In this document: in pieces, positions 26,986 to 35,697 of the stretch
Numbering within the stretch: position 1 is the stretch's first letter
Layout: every line of letters starts with the position of its first letter
Assembly: GCA_012729475.1 (NCBI GenBank)
Contig: JAAYDB010000032.1
Span: 1 to 37,697, forward strand
Direction: 5' to 3'
DNA from: Bacteroidota bacterium
GTDB taxonomy: Bacteria > Bacteroidota > Bacteroidia > Bacteroidales > VadinHA17
DNA length: 37,697 nt
Program-made: the position numbers and the translations under genes
The notes under the pieces: generated by a model
What the model saw: only the letters and a program-made list of their open reading frames with translations
Told to the model about the DNA's origin: nothing
Database searches by the model: none

Positions 26986-28323
26986 TTAGATTATTCCCAT
27001 GTCGAGCATGGAATTAGCTACTTTCAAAAACCCTGCAATATTGGCACCTTTTACATAATCGACATGTCCATTATCCTTTTTGCCGTATTTAATGCACTGT
27101 TCATGAATGTTACACATAATTTCATGAAGCCGGTCATCCACTTCACCGGAATTCCATCGCATTTTCATCGAGTTTTGTGTCATTTCAAGTCCTGAAGTAG
27201 CTACTCCTCCGGCATTGACAGCTTTGCCGGGAGCAAACATAATATCATTATTATTAAAGATTTCAACTGCTTCGGGGGTACAACCCATATTGGATACTTC
27301 TGCTACCATCATTACCTTGTTATTCATAAGAGTAAGGGCATCTTCATCATTCAGCTCATTCTGGGTAGCACAGGGGAGGGCAATGTCTGCCCTGACTTCC
27401 CATGGACGTTTTCCTTCATGGAACTGAGTGCCTTCAAACACATATGAAAAAGGTTTGACTATATCCTGATTTGAAGCTCTCAGCTCAAGTAAATAGTCAA
27501 TTTTTTTCCCTGAAATACCTTCAGGGTCATATATATACCCATCCGGCCCGGATATTGTCACTATTTTAGCTCCAAGTTCTGCAGCTTTAAGAGCAGCACC
27601 CCATGCAACATTGCCAAAGCCTGACAGCGAAACAGTTTTGCCTTTCAGGTCTTCCTTTTTTGTGGCCAGCATCTCCTGAACGAAATAAATAGCTCCGAAG
27701 CCTGTAGCTTCCGGTCTGATAAGTGACCCCCCCCAATTGCTTCCTTTTCCAGTTAATACGCCTGTGTGGTCTCCTTTTAGTCTTTTATACATGCCATAAA
27801 GAAAGCCTATTTCACGACCTCCGACACCAATGTCACCGGCAGGTACATCAATCTCCGGTCCTATGTACTTCCATAATTCAAGCATAAACGACTGACAAAA
27901 ACGCATTATTTCGGAGTTTGATTTTCCTTTGGGGTCAAAATCGGAACCTCCTTTACCTCCACCCATCGGCAGAGTAGTCAGAGCATTTTTGAATATCTGT
28001 TCAAATCCAAGAAATTTAAGAATGCTCAGATTTACACTGGGGTGAAAACGTAAACCTCCTTTATAAGGGCCAATGGAATTATTAAACTGTACTCTGTATC
28101 CAAGGTTCACTTTTACATTTCCTTCGTCGTCAGTCCAGGGTACTTTAAAAGTGATTATACGGTCGGGCTCAATAAGCCTTTCTATAATATTCGCAGTTTC
28201 AAACTGGGGATTATCATTATAAACTTCCTCAATAGATTCAACTACCTCTCTGACAGCCTGAAGGTACTCTGCTTCTCCAGGATGTTTTTTTTCGAGATTG
28301 TTCATTAAATTGTCAACATTCAT
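26986..28323 (-). CDS. Glutamate dehydrogenase, probable NAD-type paralogue
   Basis: 445 aa with the same core motifs as the other GDH of this window: [24 protein letters not shown] and [16 protein letters not shown]. The coenzyme loop reads LSGFGNVAWGAA followed by ISGPDGYIYDPEG. This is close to what I recall of the NAD-specific Clostridium symbiosum enzyme, so NAD and a catabolic direction are inferred. An oddity is AEVSNMGCTPEAV where the family has [11 protein letters not shown]. Own promoter at 28355-28386 and own terminator at 26930-26969 indicate a single-gene transcript. Confidence 0.9.
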   Translation of the reverse strand: MNVDNLMNNLEKKHPGEAEYLQAVREVVESIEEVYNDNPQFETANIIERLIEPDRIITFKVPWTDDEGNVKVNLGYRVQFNNSIGPYKGGLRFHPSVNLSILKFLGFEQIFKNALTTLPMGGGKGGSDFDPKGKSNSEIMRFCQSFMLELWKYIGPEIDVPAGDIGVGGREIGFLYGMYKRLKGDHTGVLTGKGSNWGGSLIRPEATGFGAIYFVQEMLATKKEDLKGKTVSLSGFGNVAWGAALKAAELGAKIVTISGPDGYIYDPEGISGKKIDYLLELRASNQDIVKPFSYVFEGTQFHEGKRPWEVRADIALPCATQNELNDEDALTLMNNKVMMVAEVSNMGCTPEAVEIFNNNDIMFAPGKAVNAGGVATSGLEMTQNSMKMRWNSGEVDDRLHEIMCNIHEQCIKYGKKDNGHVDYVKGANIAGFLKVANSMLDMGII

Positions 28324-28354
28324 GGGTTTTATTATTTTGTTTTAGAAAAAAAAT

Positions 28355-28386
28355 CAAAACTATAATTATTTTCTTTTCTGTTCAAA
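28355..28386 (-). promoter_or_regulatory. Promoter for the second glutamate dehydrogenase
   Basis: Minus strand: TTTG (28383-28386), 20 nt, TAGTTTTG (28355-28362). Both boxes match the Bacteroidota consensus exactly. It lies 31 nt upstream of the ATG. Confidence 0.65.
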
Positions 28387-28423
28387 AAAATAGAAATAAT
28401 TAATAATAATCAATGAAAAAGGA

Positions 28424-28906
28424 TTATTTATCCTGAATATAAGAAGAGAGTGATCTGTAGAGTTTGGCTTTCTGGTCTTTTGTCAACGCTGTTATATACA
28501 GAGGTGGAAATTTTGCTTTTCCTGCACTGGTCTTCTGATACAGGGTAATACTTGTATTGAGACCAAAGAGTTTTGATTCAGTTTCAAATCCCTCGAATGT
28601 GGGTTTGTATATTTCAATAGAATTTTTTTTGCCTCCTGTTATACCTGCATTAAAAAATTTGAAAGCAATGTTTTCGTTATCATCTGAATAAGAAATATAC
28701 TGATAATTACGGATCATTGGCATAAAAGCGATCAGCGCCCAGATGACCATAATAACCAAAGTCCATATACCATCATCAATTCCCAAAAGAGGGAATTTTA
28801 TCAGTTTAATGAGGTAAGCAAGAGCTATCCAGGTAATTGCAAAAAGTGTGGCAAAAAATAATCTGATCCTGAAATTGATGATAGTCTTACTGTTATCAAA
28901 GGTCAT
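28424..28906 (-). CDS. Hypothetical two-TM membrane protein
   Basis: 160 aa. Two hydrophobic segments (about 14-33, LFFATLFAITWIALAYLIKL, and about 47-63, LVIMVIWALIAFMPMI) form a hairpin. A C-terminal soluble domain of beta character follows (NIAFKFFNAGI, SIEIYKPTFEGFETES, SITLYQKTSAGK), which recalls bacterial PH-like domains. No catalytic motif. It follows tadA by 39 nt on the same strand and may be cotranscribed. Function unknown. Confidence 0.65.
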   Translation of the reverse strand: MTFDNSKTIINFRIRLFFATLFAITWIALAYLIKLIKFPLLGIDDGIWTLVIMVIWALIAFMPMIRNYQYISYSDDNENIAFKFFNAGITGGKKNSIEIYKPTFEGFETESKLFGLNTSITLYQKTSAGKAKFPPLYITALTKDQKAKLYRSLSSYIQDK

Positions 28907-28945
28907 AGCCCGTATTTTAAATTATGAATATTTATAACAAAAGAA

Positions 28946-29404
28946 TTAGTTACGCAATCTTTTCATCTTGAAGAAGCTGATTATTAGTTCGCTGCACTCT
29001 TTTGCCAGTATGCCGTTCACTACACGTGTTTTTGGATGGAGTAATTGTGCGGACACTAAAGTATAGCCCTTTTTTACATCGGATGCCCCGTAAACAAGTA
29101 CCGGAGCCTGGCTCCAGCCAATAGCTGCTGCACACATGGCACAGGGTTCAAGGGTTACGTATATTGTGCAAGCGGTAAGATATTTGCCGCCCAGCCAGTC
29201 TGCCGCTGCAGTTATAGCCTGCATCTCGGCATGAGCTGTAGGATCTTTCAGAGTCTCGGTACAATTATGCCCCCGGGCAATTATGGTATTATCACATACA
29301 ACAACTGCTCCCACAGGTATTTCTTGCTTATCATAAGCCTTTTTAGCTTCCTCAAGGGCTGCACGCATGTATTTTTCTCTTTCGGCCTTTAAGTTTTCCT
29401 TCAT
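28946..29404 (-). CDS. tadA: tRNA-specific adenosine deaminase TadA
   Basis: 152 aa, usual length. Cytidine-deaminase fold with zinc ligands and catalytic Glu in HAEMQAI and PCAMCAAAI. It converts adenosine 34 to inosine in tRNA-Arg(ACG). Start ATG at 29404 gives the usual basic first helix (REKYMRAALEEAKKA). It is divergent from aspS across 98 nt that hold promoter-like sequences on both strands. Confidence 0.93.
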   Translation of the reverse strand: MKENLKAEREKYMRAALEEAKKAYDKQEIPVGAVVVCDNTIIARGHNCTETLKDPTAHAEMQAITAAADWLGGKYLTACTIYVTLEPCAMCAAAIGWSQAPVLVYGASDVKKGYTLVSAQLLHPKTRVVNGILAKECSELIISFFKMKRLRN

Positions 29405-29473
29405 ATATGAGTTTAAAGTTAAGAAGAAAACACCAATATAGTTCTATTAGCTGTTACAGAACCTAAATTTTCT

Positions 29474-29481
29474 TATTTTTG
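29474..29481 (+). promoter_or_regulatory. -7 box upstream of aspS
   Basis: TATTTTTG is a full match to TAnnTTTG, 21 nt upstream of the aspS ATG. No clear TTTG is seen at the right distance upstream. Confidence 0.35.
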
Positions 29482-29502
29482 TCCGGATAAAAAGCCAATA
29501 AT

Positions 29503-31260
29503 ATGTACAGGACACATACTTGCGGAGAGTTGAATATGAGCCATGTTGAAGAGAATGTCGTGCTTTGTGGATGGGTTCAGAAATCAAGAGATCTTGGGGG
29601 AATGACTTTTATTGATCTTCGCGACTGTTATGGGATAACCCAGCTGGTCTTTGATATGGAAACCAATCCCTCTCTTTGCCAGCAGGCAAGAAAAACAGGC
29701 CGTGAATATGTAGTACAGGCTAAAGGGAAGGTAAGGGAGAGAAGTAATAAAAACAAAAAAATCACTACAGGTGAAATTGAAATAGAAGTGCTTGAGCTGA
29801 ATATCTTAAACAAAAGCGAAATACCTCCTTTTACAATTGAAGATGAGACAGATGGTGGTGAAGAACTCAGAATGAAATACCGTTATCTTGATCTGAGAAG
29901 AAATCCTGTTAAGAATAATATTCTGTTACGTCATAAAATGGCACAGGAAGTACGGAAATACCTGGATTCCAGGCAATTTATTGAAATAGAAACACCTGTC
30001 CTTATCAAATCCACACCGGAAGGGGCACGCGATTTTGTTGTTCCAAGCAGGATGCAGCCGGGTACATTTTATGCATTGCCACAATCTCCTCAGACACTCA
30101 AACAGTTGCTTATGGTATCGGGATTTGACAGATATTTCCAGTTGGTTAAGTGTTTCCGTGATGAAGATCTCCGAGCAGACAGACAACCGGAATTTTCGCA
30201 GATTGACTGTGAAATGTCTTTTGTGGAAAGAGATGACATCCTTGATACTTTTGAAGGTCTTGCCAGACATTTATTCAGGGAAATAAAAGGGATCCATCTC
30301 GAAGGCCAATTTCCTAAGATGCCTTACAGTGAAGCTATTGAAAAATATGGTACTGATAAACCGGATATACGGTTTAATATGATGATCAGTGATCTGACAC
30401 AAGCAGTAAAAGGGCATGGATTCAAAATGTTTGATGATGCTGAATATACAGGGGCAATTTGTGCGGAAGGGTGTTCCGGCTACTCAAGAAAACAACTTGA
30501 CGAATTAACAGAATTTGTAAGAAAACCCCAGATAGGAGCAAAGGGTCTGGTATTTGTTAAATATGCTGAAGAAGGAATTAAATCGTCTGTAGATAAGTAT
30601 TTTTCAGCGGATGATATTTTTGAATGGGCAGATATTGTAAATGCAAAGAAGGGTGATCTGATACTTGTTTTATCAGGAGAGAAAATCCCTACCCTGACAG
30701 CACTCTCAGAACTGCGTCTTGAGATGGGAACCCGCTTGGGATTAAGGATTAAAAATCAGTATGCACCTTTGTGGATTGTGGATTTCCCCTTGCTTGAATG
30801 GGACAAGGAGATGAACAGGTTCTATGCAATGCATCATCCTTTTACATCTCCAAAACCTGAAGATTTAGACCTGATGGAGTCTGATCCTTTAAAAGTGAGA
30901 GCTAATGCCTATGATTTGGTTATTAATGGTGTTGAGATAGGAGGAGGATCAGTGAGAATACATGATGCTTCTGTTCAAAAACTTATGTTTAAGGTGTTGG
31001 GATTCAGCGAAGAAGAAGCTGAAGCTCAGTTTGGATTCCTATTAAACGCATTCAGGTACGGAGCTCCTCCTCATGGAGGTATTGCTTTCGGATTTGACAG
31101 ATGGGTTGCAATAATGGGGAATCAGGATTCAATACGTGATTTTATAGCCTTTCCAAAGAATAATTCAGGAAGGGACGTAATGCTTGATACGCCTTCTGTT
31201 ATTTCAGAAAAGCAACTTGAAGAACTACAGATTAAAATATCCCGGAAGGGGAAAGATTAA
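29503..31260 (+). CDS. aspS: Aspartyl-tRNA synthetase
   Basis: 585 aa, standard for the bacterial type. An N-terminal OB-fold anticodon domain ([23 protein letters not shown] is its core, about 20-42) precedes the class II catalytic core: motif 1 region [18 protein letters not shown], motif 2 [18 protein letters not shown], motif 3 [15 protein letters not shown]-type insertion lies in the middle (about 300-410). It charges tRNA-Asp; whether it also charges tRNA-Asn cannot be read here. Its last 4 bases overlap the end of a convergent gene. Confidence 0.96.
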   Translation: MYRTHTCGELNMSHVEENVVLCGWVQKSRDLGGMTFIDLRDCYGITQLVFDMETNPSLCQQARKTGREYVVQAKGKVRERSNKNKKITTGEIEIEVLELNILNKSEIPPFTIEDETDGGEELRMKYRYLDLRRNPVKNNILLRHKMAQEVRKYLDSRQFIEIETPVLIKSTPEGARDFVVPSRMQPGTFYALPQSPQTLKQLLMVSGFDRYFQLVKCFRDEDLRADRQPEFSQIDCEMSFVERDDILDTFEGLARHLFREIKGIHLEGQFPKMPYSEAIEKYGTDKPDIRFNMMISDLTQAVKGHGFKMFDDAEYTGAICAEGCSGYSRKQLDELTEFVRKPQIGAKGLVFVKYAEEGIKSSVDKYFSADDIFEWADIVNAKKGDLILVLSGEKIPTLTALSELRLEMGTRLGLRIKNQYAPLWIVDFPLLEWDKEMNRFYAMHHPFTSPKPEDLDLMESDPLKVRANAYDLVINGVEIGGGSVRIHDASVQKLMFKVLGFSEEEAEAQFGFLLNAFRYGAPPHGGIAFGFDRWVAIMGNQDSIRDFIAFPKNNSGRDVMLDTPSVISEKQLEELQIKISRKGKD

Positions 31261-31976
31261 TCTGTCCTCATATCACTGGCACTTATAAGCCGTATCAAAA
31301 TTACTCCATTTGCCCCCCTTGAACCATAGATGGCCGCAGAAGAACCTTTCAGGACTTCAATTGATTTGACCTGGCTTGGAGGGATATCGTCTATTGAGGA
31401 GGACACAATACCATCTACAACGAAAAGAGGTTCAGTGCTTGCCCCGATAAATGAACTGGATCCCTGTATCCTTATACTTTTTCCACTAACCTCAACATTG
31501 GGAACCTGTCCTTTGATCATCTCGTAAATGTTACTGTAGTTGCTGAAATTTTTGTCAGTGCCCTCTATTCTATTGACCGGGCCAGTAAGATCTTTTTTAT
31601 CTACGGTACCATATCCGACATTGACCAAGTCTTCACCGGGAGTATTGCCTGAATTATTATCCTGTCCGGGAGTATTTACAAGAACAAAATTTATGACAGT
31701 TCTGTTGTTTATTGGTTGCTCGCTTAATCCGGTCGAGAATGTAAATATCCCGATAGTATCTGATTTTGTACTGGTTTTTATTTTATAGGTACCATCATTC
31801 TGTGTCCGTTTGTCGGTATTCTTTCCATCGATCATGATAAGAGCTTCAGAGACAGGATTATTGTTAATGTCGACAACAATACCGGAAATAGTCACTTTTT
31901 TTCCGGCTTTCTGTCCGGGCAAATCATTGAGAGCAATAAAGAGCAATAATACAGGTAGTAATAATCGGAATTTCAT
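31257..31976 (-). CDS. Barrel-less TonB plug protein with carboxypeptidase-regulatory-like domain (copy 1)
   Basis: 239 aa. Sec signal peptide (about 1-22, [18 protein letters not shown]). Carboxypeptidase-regulatory-like domain (about 28-100, [20 protein letters not shown]). A linker rich in Asn/Gly/Pro follows, then a SusC-like signature [15 protein letters not shown] and a full plug with [11 protein letters not shown] and [20 protein letters not shown]. The protein stops about ten residues after the plug, where a SusC barrel would begin, so it is about a quarter of SusC length. The intact signal, the clean stop and a second tandem copy argue against a decayed pseudogene. Role unknown: periplasmic or surface partner of TonB or of SusC-type complexes is inference. 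Confidence 0.8.
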   Translation of the reverse strand: MKFRLLLPVLLLFIALNDLPGQKAGKKVTISGIVVDINNNPVSEALIMIDGKNTDKRTQNDGTYKIKTSTKSDTIGIFTFSTGLSEQPINNRTVINFVLVNTPGQDNNSGNTPGEDLVNVGYGTVDKKDLTGPVNRIEGTDKNFSNYSNIYEMIKGQVPNVEVSGKSIRIQGSSSFIGASTEPLFVVDGIVSSSIDDIPPSQVKSIEVLKGSSAAIYGSRGANGVILIRLISASDMRTD

Positions 31977-32077
31977 AGCTTTAATGTATTTATTTATTTC
32001 TTTTTTACCCGTTTCGCTTTTATAGACATTTAAAATATGCTTGCTTAAGATTTAAAGGTCATGTGGTTATAATGAAT

Positions 32078-32767
32078 TTATTTGAGTGTTATAAGTATTA
32101 CGCCGTTTGCCCCCTGTACTCCATAGACTGAAGCGGAAGGTCCTTTAAGTACATCAATGGATTCCACCATATTAGGATCAATACCGCTTATTGAATTTAC
32201 GACGGATCCGTTTACAACGAACAAAGGACTTGTATTGCCCATTGTTCCTGTTCCTCTTACTGTTACATTATTTCCCGATACAGTAACCCCGGGTATTGTC
32301 TGAAGCATTTCGTAAATAGAATTGAAAGTAGTGTATTGTTTCCCGCTTACATCAGTCCTTGATCCGGGAGATAACCTGTTCTTTTTACGTACAACCCCGT
32401 AACCTGCATCAATAATTCCTTCGTTGTTTTCGTCATCTGAGACATTTGTATTATTGGAAGACAGATTGTCGAGTTTAAAATTGATAGTGGTCCTGTCTTC
32501 AACCGGTTCTTCCACGAGGCCTGCAAAAAGGGTGAAAACACCCAGTTTGTCTACGGTTCTTTTAATTTTGACCTTGTATGAGCCATCATCTCTGGTTTTC
32601 CGGCCTGTGCCTTTCCCATCAGCCATTATTAAAGCATCAGGAACAGGATTATTCTGAGAATCGACCACTGTGCCGGTAACTGTACGTTTCCTGCTCTGTC
32701 TCTGAGCATCGGCTTCGGAACATAATACAAATGCAATAATTACTAATAATAAATATTTTATCTTCAT
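32078..32767 (-). CDS. Barrel-less TonB plug protein with carboxypeptidase-regulatory-like domain (copy 2)
   Basis: 229 aa. Signal peptide (about 1-21, YLLLVIIAFVLCSEADA), carboxypeptidase-regulatory-like domain (RTVTGTVVDSQNNPVPDALI), the signature-like IDAGYGVVRKKNRL, then a plug with PLFVVNGSVVNSI and SIDVLKGPSASVYGVQGANG, ending at ILITLK. It shares the layout of the next gene downstream, 101 nt away, but differs at many positions, so the duplication is old. It lies 69 nt downstream of miaB on the same strand and might be cotranscribed. No SusD or barrel gene is adjacent. Confidence 0.8.
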   Translation of the reverse strand: MKIKYLLLVIIAFVLCSEADAQRQSRKRTVTGTVVDSQNNPVPDALIMADGKGTGRKTRDDGSYKVKIKRTVDKLGVFTLFAGLVEEPVEDRTTINFKLDNLSSNNTNVSDDENNEGIIDAGYGVVRKKNRLSPGSRTDVSGKQYTTFNSIYEMLQTIPGVTVSGNNVTVRGTGTMGNTSPLFVVNGSVVNSISGIDPNMVESIDVLKGPSASVYGVQGANGVILITLK

Positions 32768-32836
32768 TATATTGAAATTAAGTGTTCTTATTATATGTAA
32801 TCTAATAATATAGACAATTGTAATACAGTTTTTATT

Positions 32837-34159
32837 TCATATAATTTCGCCAATCAGGGTGGCCGAGGTACAGTTCTTTACACGGATTTTGACAAAATCA
32901 CCTTTCTTCAGATTTCCTTTCGGGAAGATAACCACCTTATTCTGCGATGTACGCCCAAAAAGAAAATCTTCAGATCTTTTTGAAAACCCTTCTGAAAGAA
33001 CCTCAAAAACCCTGCCAATATCCTTTCGTTTTGATTTGACTGACAGTTTGTTTTGCAAATTGATTATTTCATTCAGGCGTTTTGTTTTTATATCTTCCGT
33101 TATATCATCTTTTAGTTTTCTTATGGCTTTCGTGCCAGGTCTTTCACTATATCTGAACATATAAGAAAAATCAAATTCTGCCCATTCCATGAGTGCCAGA
33201 GTATCCTGATGATCTTCATCGTTTTCAGTACAAAAACCTGTTATAATATCGCTTGAGAGAGAACAGTCAGGAATTATTGAACGGATTGCACTGATCCGTT
33301 CCATATATGCTTCTCTTGTATATCCTCTGTTCATAAGTTTAAGGATACGGTTACTGCCACTTTGTGCAGGGAGATGGATGTGTTTACAGATATTATCGTG
33401 CCGGGCGATTGCCCTTAGGAGGTCGTCTGATATATCTTTAGGATGTGATGTGGAAAACCTGAACCTCATTGAAGGATTTTCCAAAGCTGTTCTTTCCAGT
33501 AGTTGTGCGAAATTGATTATGTTATTCCCTTCTGTCCATTTATAGGAGTTTACATTCTGGCCAAGCAATGTTACTTCTTTATAACCTTTTTCGCTGAGAT
33601 CTGATATTTCACCCAGAACAGAATCGGGGTTACGGCTCCTTTCAACTCCCCTGACATAGGGAACTACACAGTAAGTGCACATATTATTACAACCCCTCAT
33701 AATAGAAACAAAAGCGGTAACACTATTATTGTCAAGTCGTAAAGGTAAAATGTCTGAATATGTTTCTTCACGGGATAAGATAACGTTAACAGCCTTATGA
33801 CCTGAGGAAGCTTCTTCTATAAGAGAAGGAAGATGACGGTAGGAATCAGGTCCGGCTATTATATCAATAAACTGGTCTGTTTCCAGAATTTTTTCTTTAA
33901 GTCTTTGAGCCATACATCCAATAAGGCCTGTAAGCAGATCAGGTTTTTTCTTTTTCAGATAGCGGATAGACTTAAATCTGCCCCAGATCCTTTTTTCAGC
34001 ATTTTCACGTATGGAACAGGTGTTTAAAAAAATTATGTCAGCTTCGGTAATATCCTTACAAATAGTGAAACCGTTATCAGTGAGAATAGCTGCCGCAACC
34101 TCGCTGTCAGCTACATTCATCTGACAACCGTAAGTCTCTATGTATACTTTATTTTGCAT
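32837..34159 (-). CDS. miaB: MiaB, tRNA-2-methylthio-N6-dimethylallyladenosine synthase
   Basis: 440 aa. The N-terminal methylthiotransferase domain has Cys12 (ETYGCQMN), Cys48 (LNTCSIRENAE) and Cys82 (GLIGCMAQR) for the auxiliary Fe-S cluster. The radical SAM core has CNNMCTYC, followed by VPYVRGVERSR. A C-terminal TRAM domain closes the protein (about 375-440). The motif SIRENAE is the MiaB type rather than MtaB or RimO. It adds the methylthio group to i6A37 of tRNAs reading UNN codons. Divergent from yebC. Confidence 0.95.
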   Translation of the reverse strand: MQNKVYIETYGCQMNVADSEVAAAILTDNGFTICKDITEADIIFLNTCSIRENAEKRIWGRFKSIRYLKKKKPDLLTGLIGCMAQRLKEKILETDQFIDIIAGPDSYRHLPSLIEEASSGHKAVNVILSREETYSDILPLRLDNNSVTAFVSIMRGCNNMCTYCVVPYVRGVERSRNPDSVLGEISDLSEKGYKEVTLLGQNVNSYKWTEGNNIINFAQLLERTALENPSMRFRFSTSHPKDISDDLLRAIARHDNICKHIHLPAQSGSNRILKLMNRGYTREAYMERISAIRSIIPDCSLSSDIITGFCTENDEDHQDTLALMEWAEFDFSYMFRYSERPGTKAIRKLKDDITEDIKTKRLNEIINLQNKLSVKSKRKDIGRVFEVLSEGFSKRSEDFLFGRTSQNKVVIFPKGNLKKGDFVKIRVKNCTSATLIGEII

Positions 34160-34299
34160 TGCCTGATTATGGATAATAAAGGTTCTTCAGTAAATAGCTC
34201 ACACCGCCACATCCGTACTTTCTGCTCGAACTTCAATCTTAAATATCCAGACTCGGTGATTTTTTTGTATTTCTGAACTGAATTAGCTTTTTTTTTCTG

Positions 34300-34346
34300 C
34301 AAAAATATGCAACATGAATGATGTTTTGAAGAAATATTTAATTTTG
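34300..34346. promoter_or_regulatory. Divergent -7 boxes between miaB and yebC
   Basis: Plus strand TAATTTTG (34339-34346) lies 26 nt before the yebC ATG. Minus strand TATTTTTG (34300-34307) would serve miaB with a leader of about 130 nt. Both match TAnnTTTG exactly; upstream TTTG boxes are not clear. Confidence 0.35.
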
Positions 34347-34372
34347 TATTCTGAATAATAAAAAGATATTGT

Positions 34373-35116
34373 ATGTCAGGTCACAATAAATGGTCCACTA
34401 TTAAAAGAAAAAAAGGAGCTGTTGATGCTAAACGCGGTAAAATATTTACCAAAATAATTAAGGAAATAATTATTGCTGCAAAAGAAGGAGGCGGGGATCC
34501 TGATGCAAATGCCAGGCTCAGACTGGCTATTCAGAATGCCAAAGGTGTCAATATGCCGAAAGATAATATTGAAAGGGCTATCAAAAAAGCAGTTGGTTCG
34601 GAATCAGTAAGCTATACGGAAACAACTTTTGAAGGGTATGCTCCTAACGGTATAGCCGTTTTTGTCGAGTGTCTTACTGATAATAATAACAGAACAGTGG
34701 CCTCTGTACGATCTGTCTTTAATAAGTTTGGAGGAAATCTGGGCACTAATGGTTCTCTTAGTTTTCTATTTGATAGAAAAGGCATTTTTACACTCAGGAA
34801 AGAAGGACTGGATGTAGAAGAACTGGAACTTGAAATGATAGAAGCAGGAGCCGAAGATCTTGAAACAGACGATGATAATGTTATTATCACATGTTCAATG
34901 GAAGATTTTGGGAACATAAGCAAAAAATTGTCTGAGATGGGAATAGAGCCGGAAGAATCGGCTTTGAAGAGAATCCCAAACAATACAAAAGAACTGGATG
35001 TAGAATCAGCAAAAAAAGTTTTGAGATTTATTGAGACGCTTGAGGATGATGATGATGTTCAGAGTGTTTACCATAATCTGGAAATGACTGAAGAACTGGA
35101 GGCCGCACTTGAATAG
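34373..35116 (+). CDS. yebC: YebC/PmpR/TACO1-family protein
   Basis: 247 aa, usual length. Opens with the family hallmark MSGHNKWSTIKRKKGAVDAKRGKIF truncated here to its key residues GHNKWSTIK, and continues with NARLRLAIQNAK, MPKDNIERAIKKA and YAPNGIAVFVECLTDNNNRT. The acidic middle and C-terminal parts (ELEMIEAGAEDLE) are typical. Family members are described as DNA-binding regulators or as ribosome-associated factors easing translation of proline-rich stretches; sequence alone does not decide. First gene of a possible unit with the SPOR-like protein and the amidotransferase. Confidence 0.93.
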   Translation: MSGHNKWSTIKRKKGAVDAKRGKIFTKIIKEIIIAAKEGGGDPDANARLRLAIQNAKGVNMPKDNIERAIKKAVGSESVSYTETTFEGYAPNGIAVFVECLTDNNNRTVASVRSVFNKFGGNLGTNGSLSFLFDRKGIFTLRKEGLDVEELELEMIEAGAEDLETDDDNVIITCSMEDFGNISKKLSEMGIEPEESALKRIPNNTKELDVESAKKVLRFIETLEDDDDVQSVYHNLEMTEELEAALE

Positions 35117-35218
35117 ATTTCTCTGTTTTGTTTTATGATAATAATCTCTTCCTGTAGAACAAGAAAGGAAGAGAAATTTACGTTAACTATTCTGCCAATA
35201 AAACTTTATATTAAAAGC

Positions 35219-35695
35219 ATGTCATTAAAAAGCATTTTATTTCTTACACTCACATTGTTATCGGCAGATATATGTTATTCACAGGCTTTTATAAAAACAC
35301 CTGATCTTTTTAAACGCAGCGATATTCATTCAGGCCAGCTCAGTATTACACAGGACAAGGCTATAGATACTCTGGTGAGCAGATATATAATGGCCCGCAG
35401 TAAGACACAAACTGCCGGGCGACTGGGAATGGAGGGATACAGAATACAGATTTATTACAGTTCTGTAAGGAATGCAAGAGAAGAATCAGCAAAGACAAGA
35501 GCTGAGTTCATTGAGAAATTTCCGGAAATTCCATCTTATCCGGATTATCAGGAACCGGGCTGGTTCATTGTCAGGGTTGGTGATTACCGTACAAAGATAG
35601 AGTGTTATAAAGACCTTATGAGGATCCGTGAAGATTTTCCAAATGCATATTGGATACCTACAACGATAAATTTCCCTGATCGTATCGACAAATAA
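35219..35695 (+). CDS. Secreted SPOR-like domain protein
   Basis: 158 aa from ATG 35219, chosen because it gives a clean signal peptide (SILFLTLTLLSADICYSQ); the in-frame start at 35135 adds 28 basic residues ahead of it. The C-terminal 80 residues look like a SPOR-type peptidoglycan-binding domain: GYRIQIYYSSVRNAREESAK, then WFIVRVGDYRTKIECYKDLM and the closing YWIPTTINFP. Probably periplasmic. Its stop lies 2 nt before the next start, so translation is likely coupled with the amidophosphoribosyltransferase-like gene. Confidence 0.75.
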   Translation: MSLKSILFLTLTLLSADICYSQAFIKTPDLFKRSDIHSGQLSITQDKAIDTLVSRYIMARSKTQTAGRLGMEGYRIQIYYSSVRNAREESAKTRAEFIEKFPEIPSYPDYQEPGWFIVRVGDYRTKIECYKDLMRIREDFPNAYWIPTTINFPDRIDK

Positions 35696-35697
35696 TT

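Noticed and set aside
34612-34983. 123-aa antisense ORF inside yebC
   Set aside because: Fully inside a conserved gene; serine-rich low-complexity translation.
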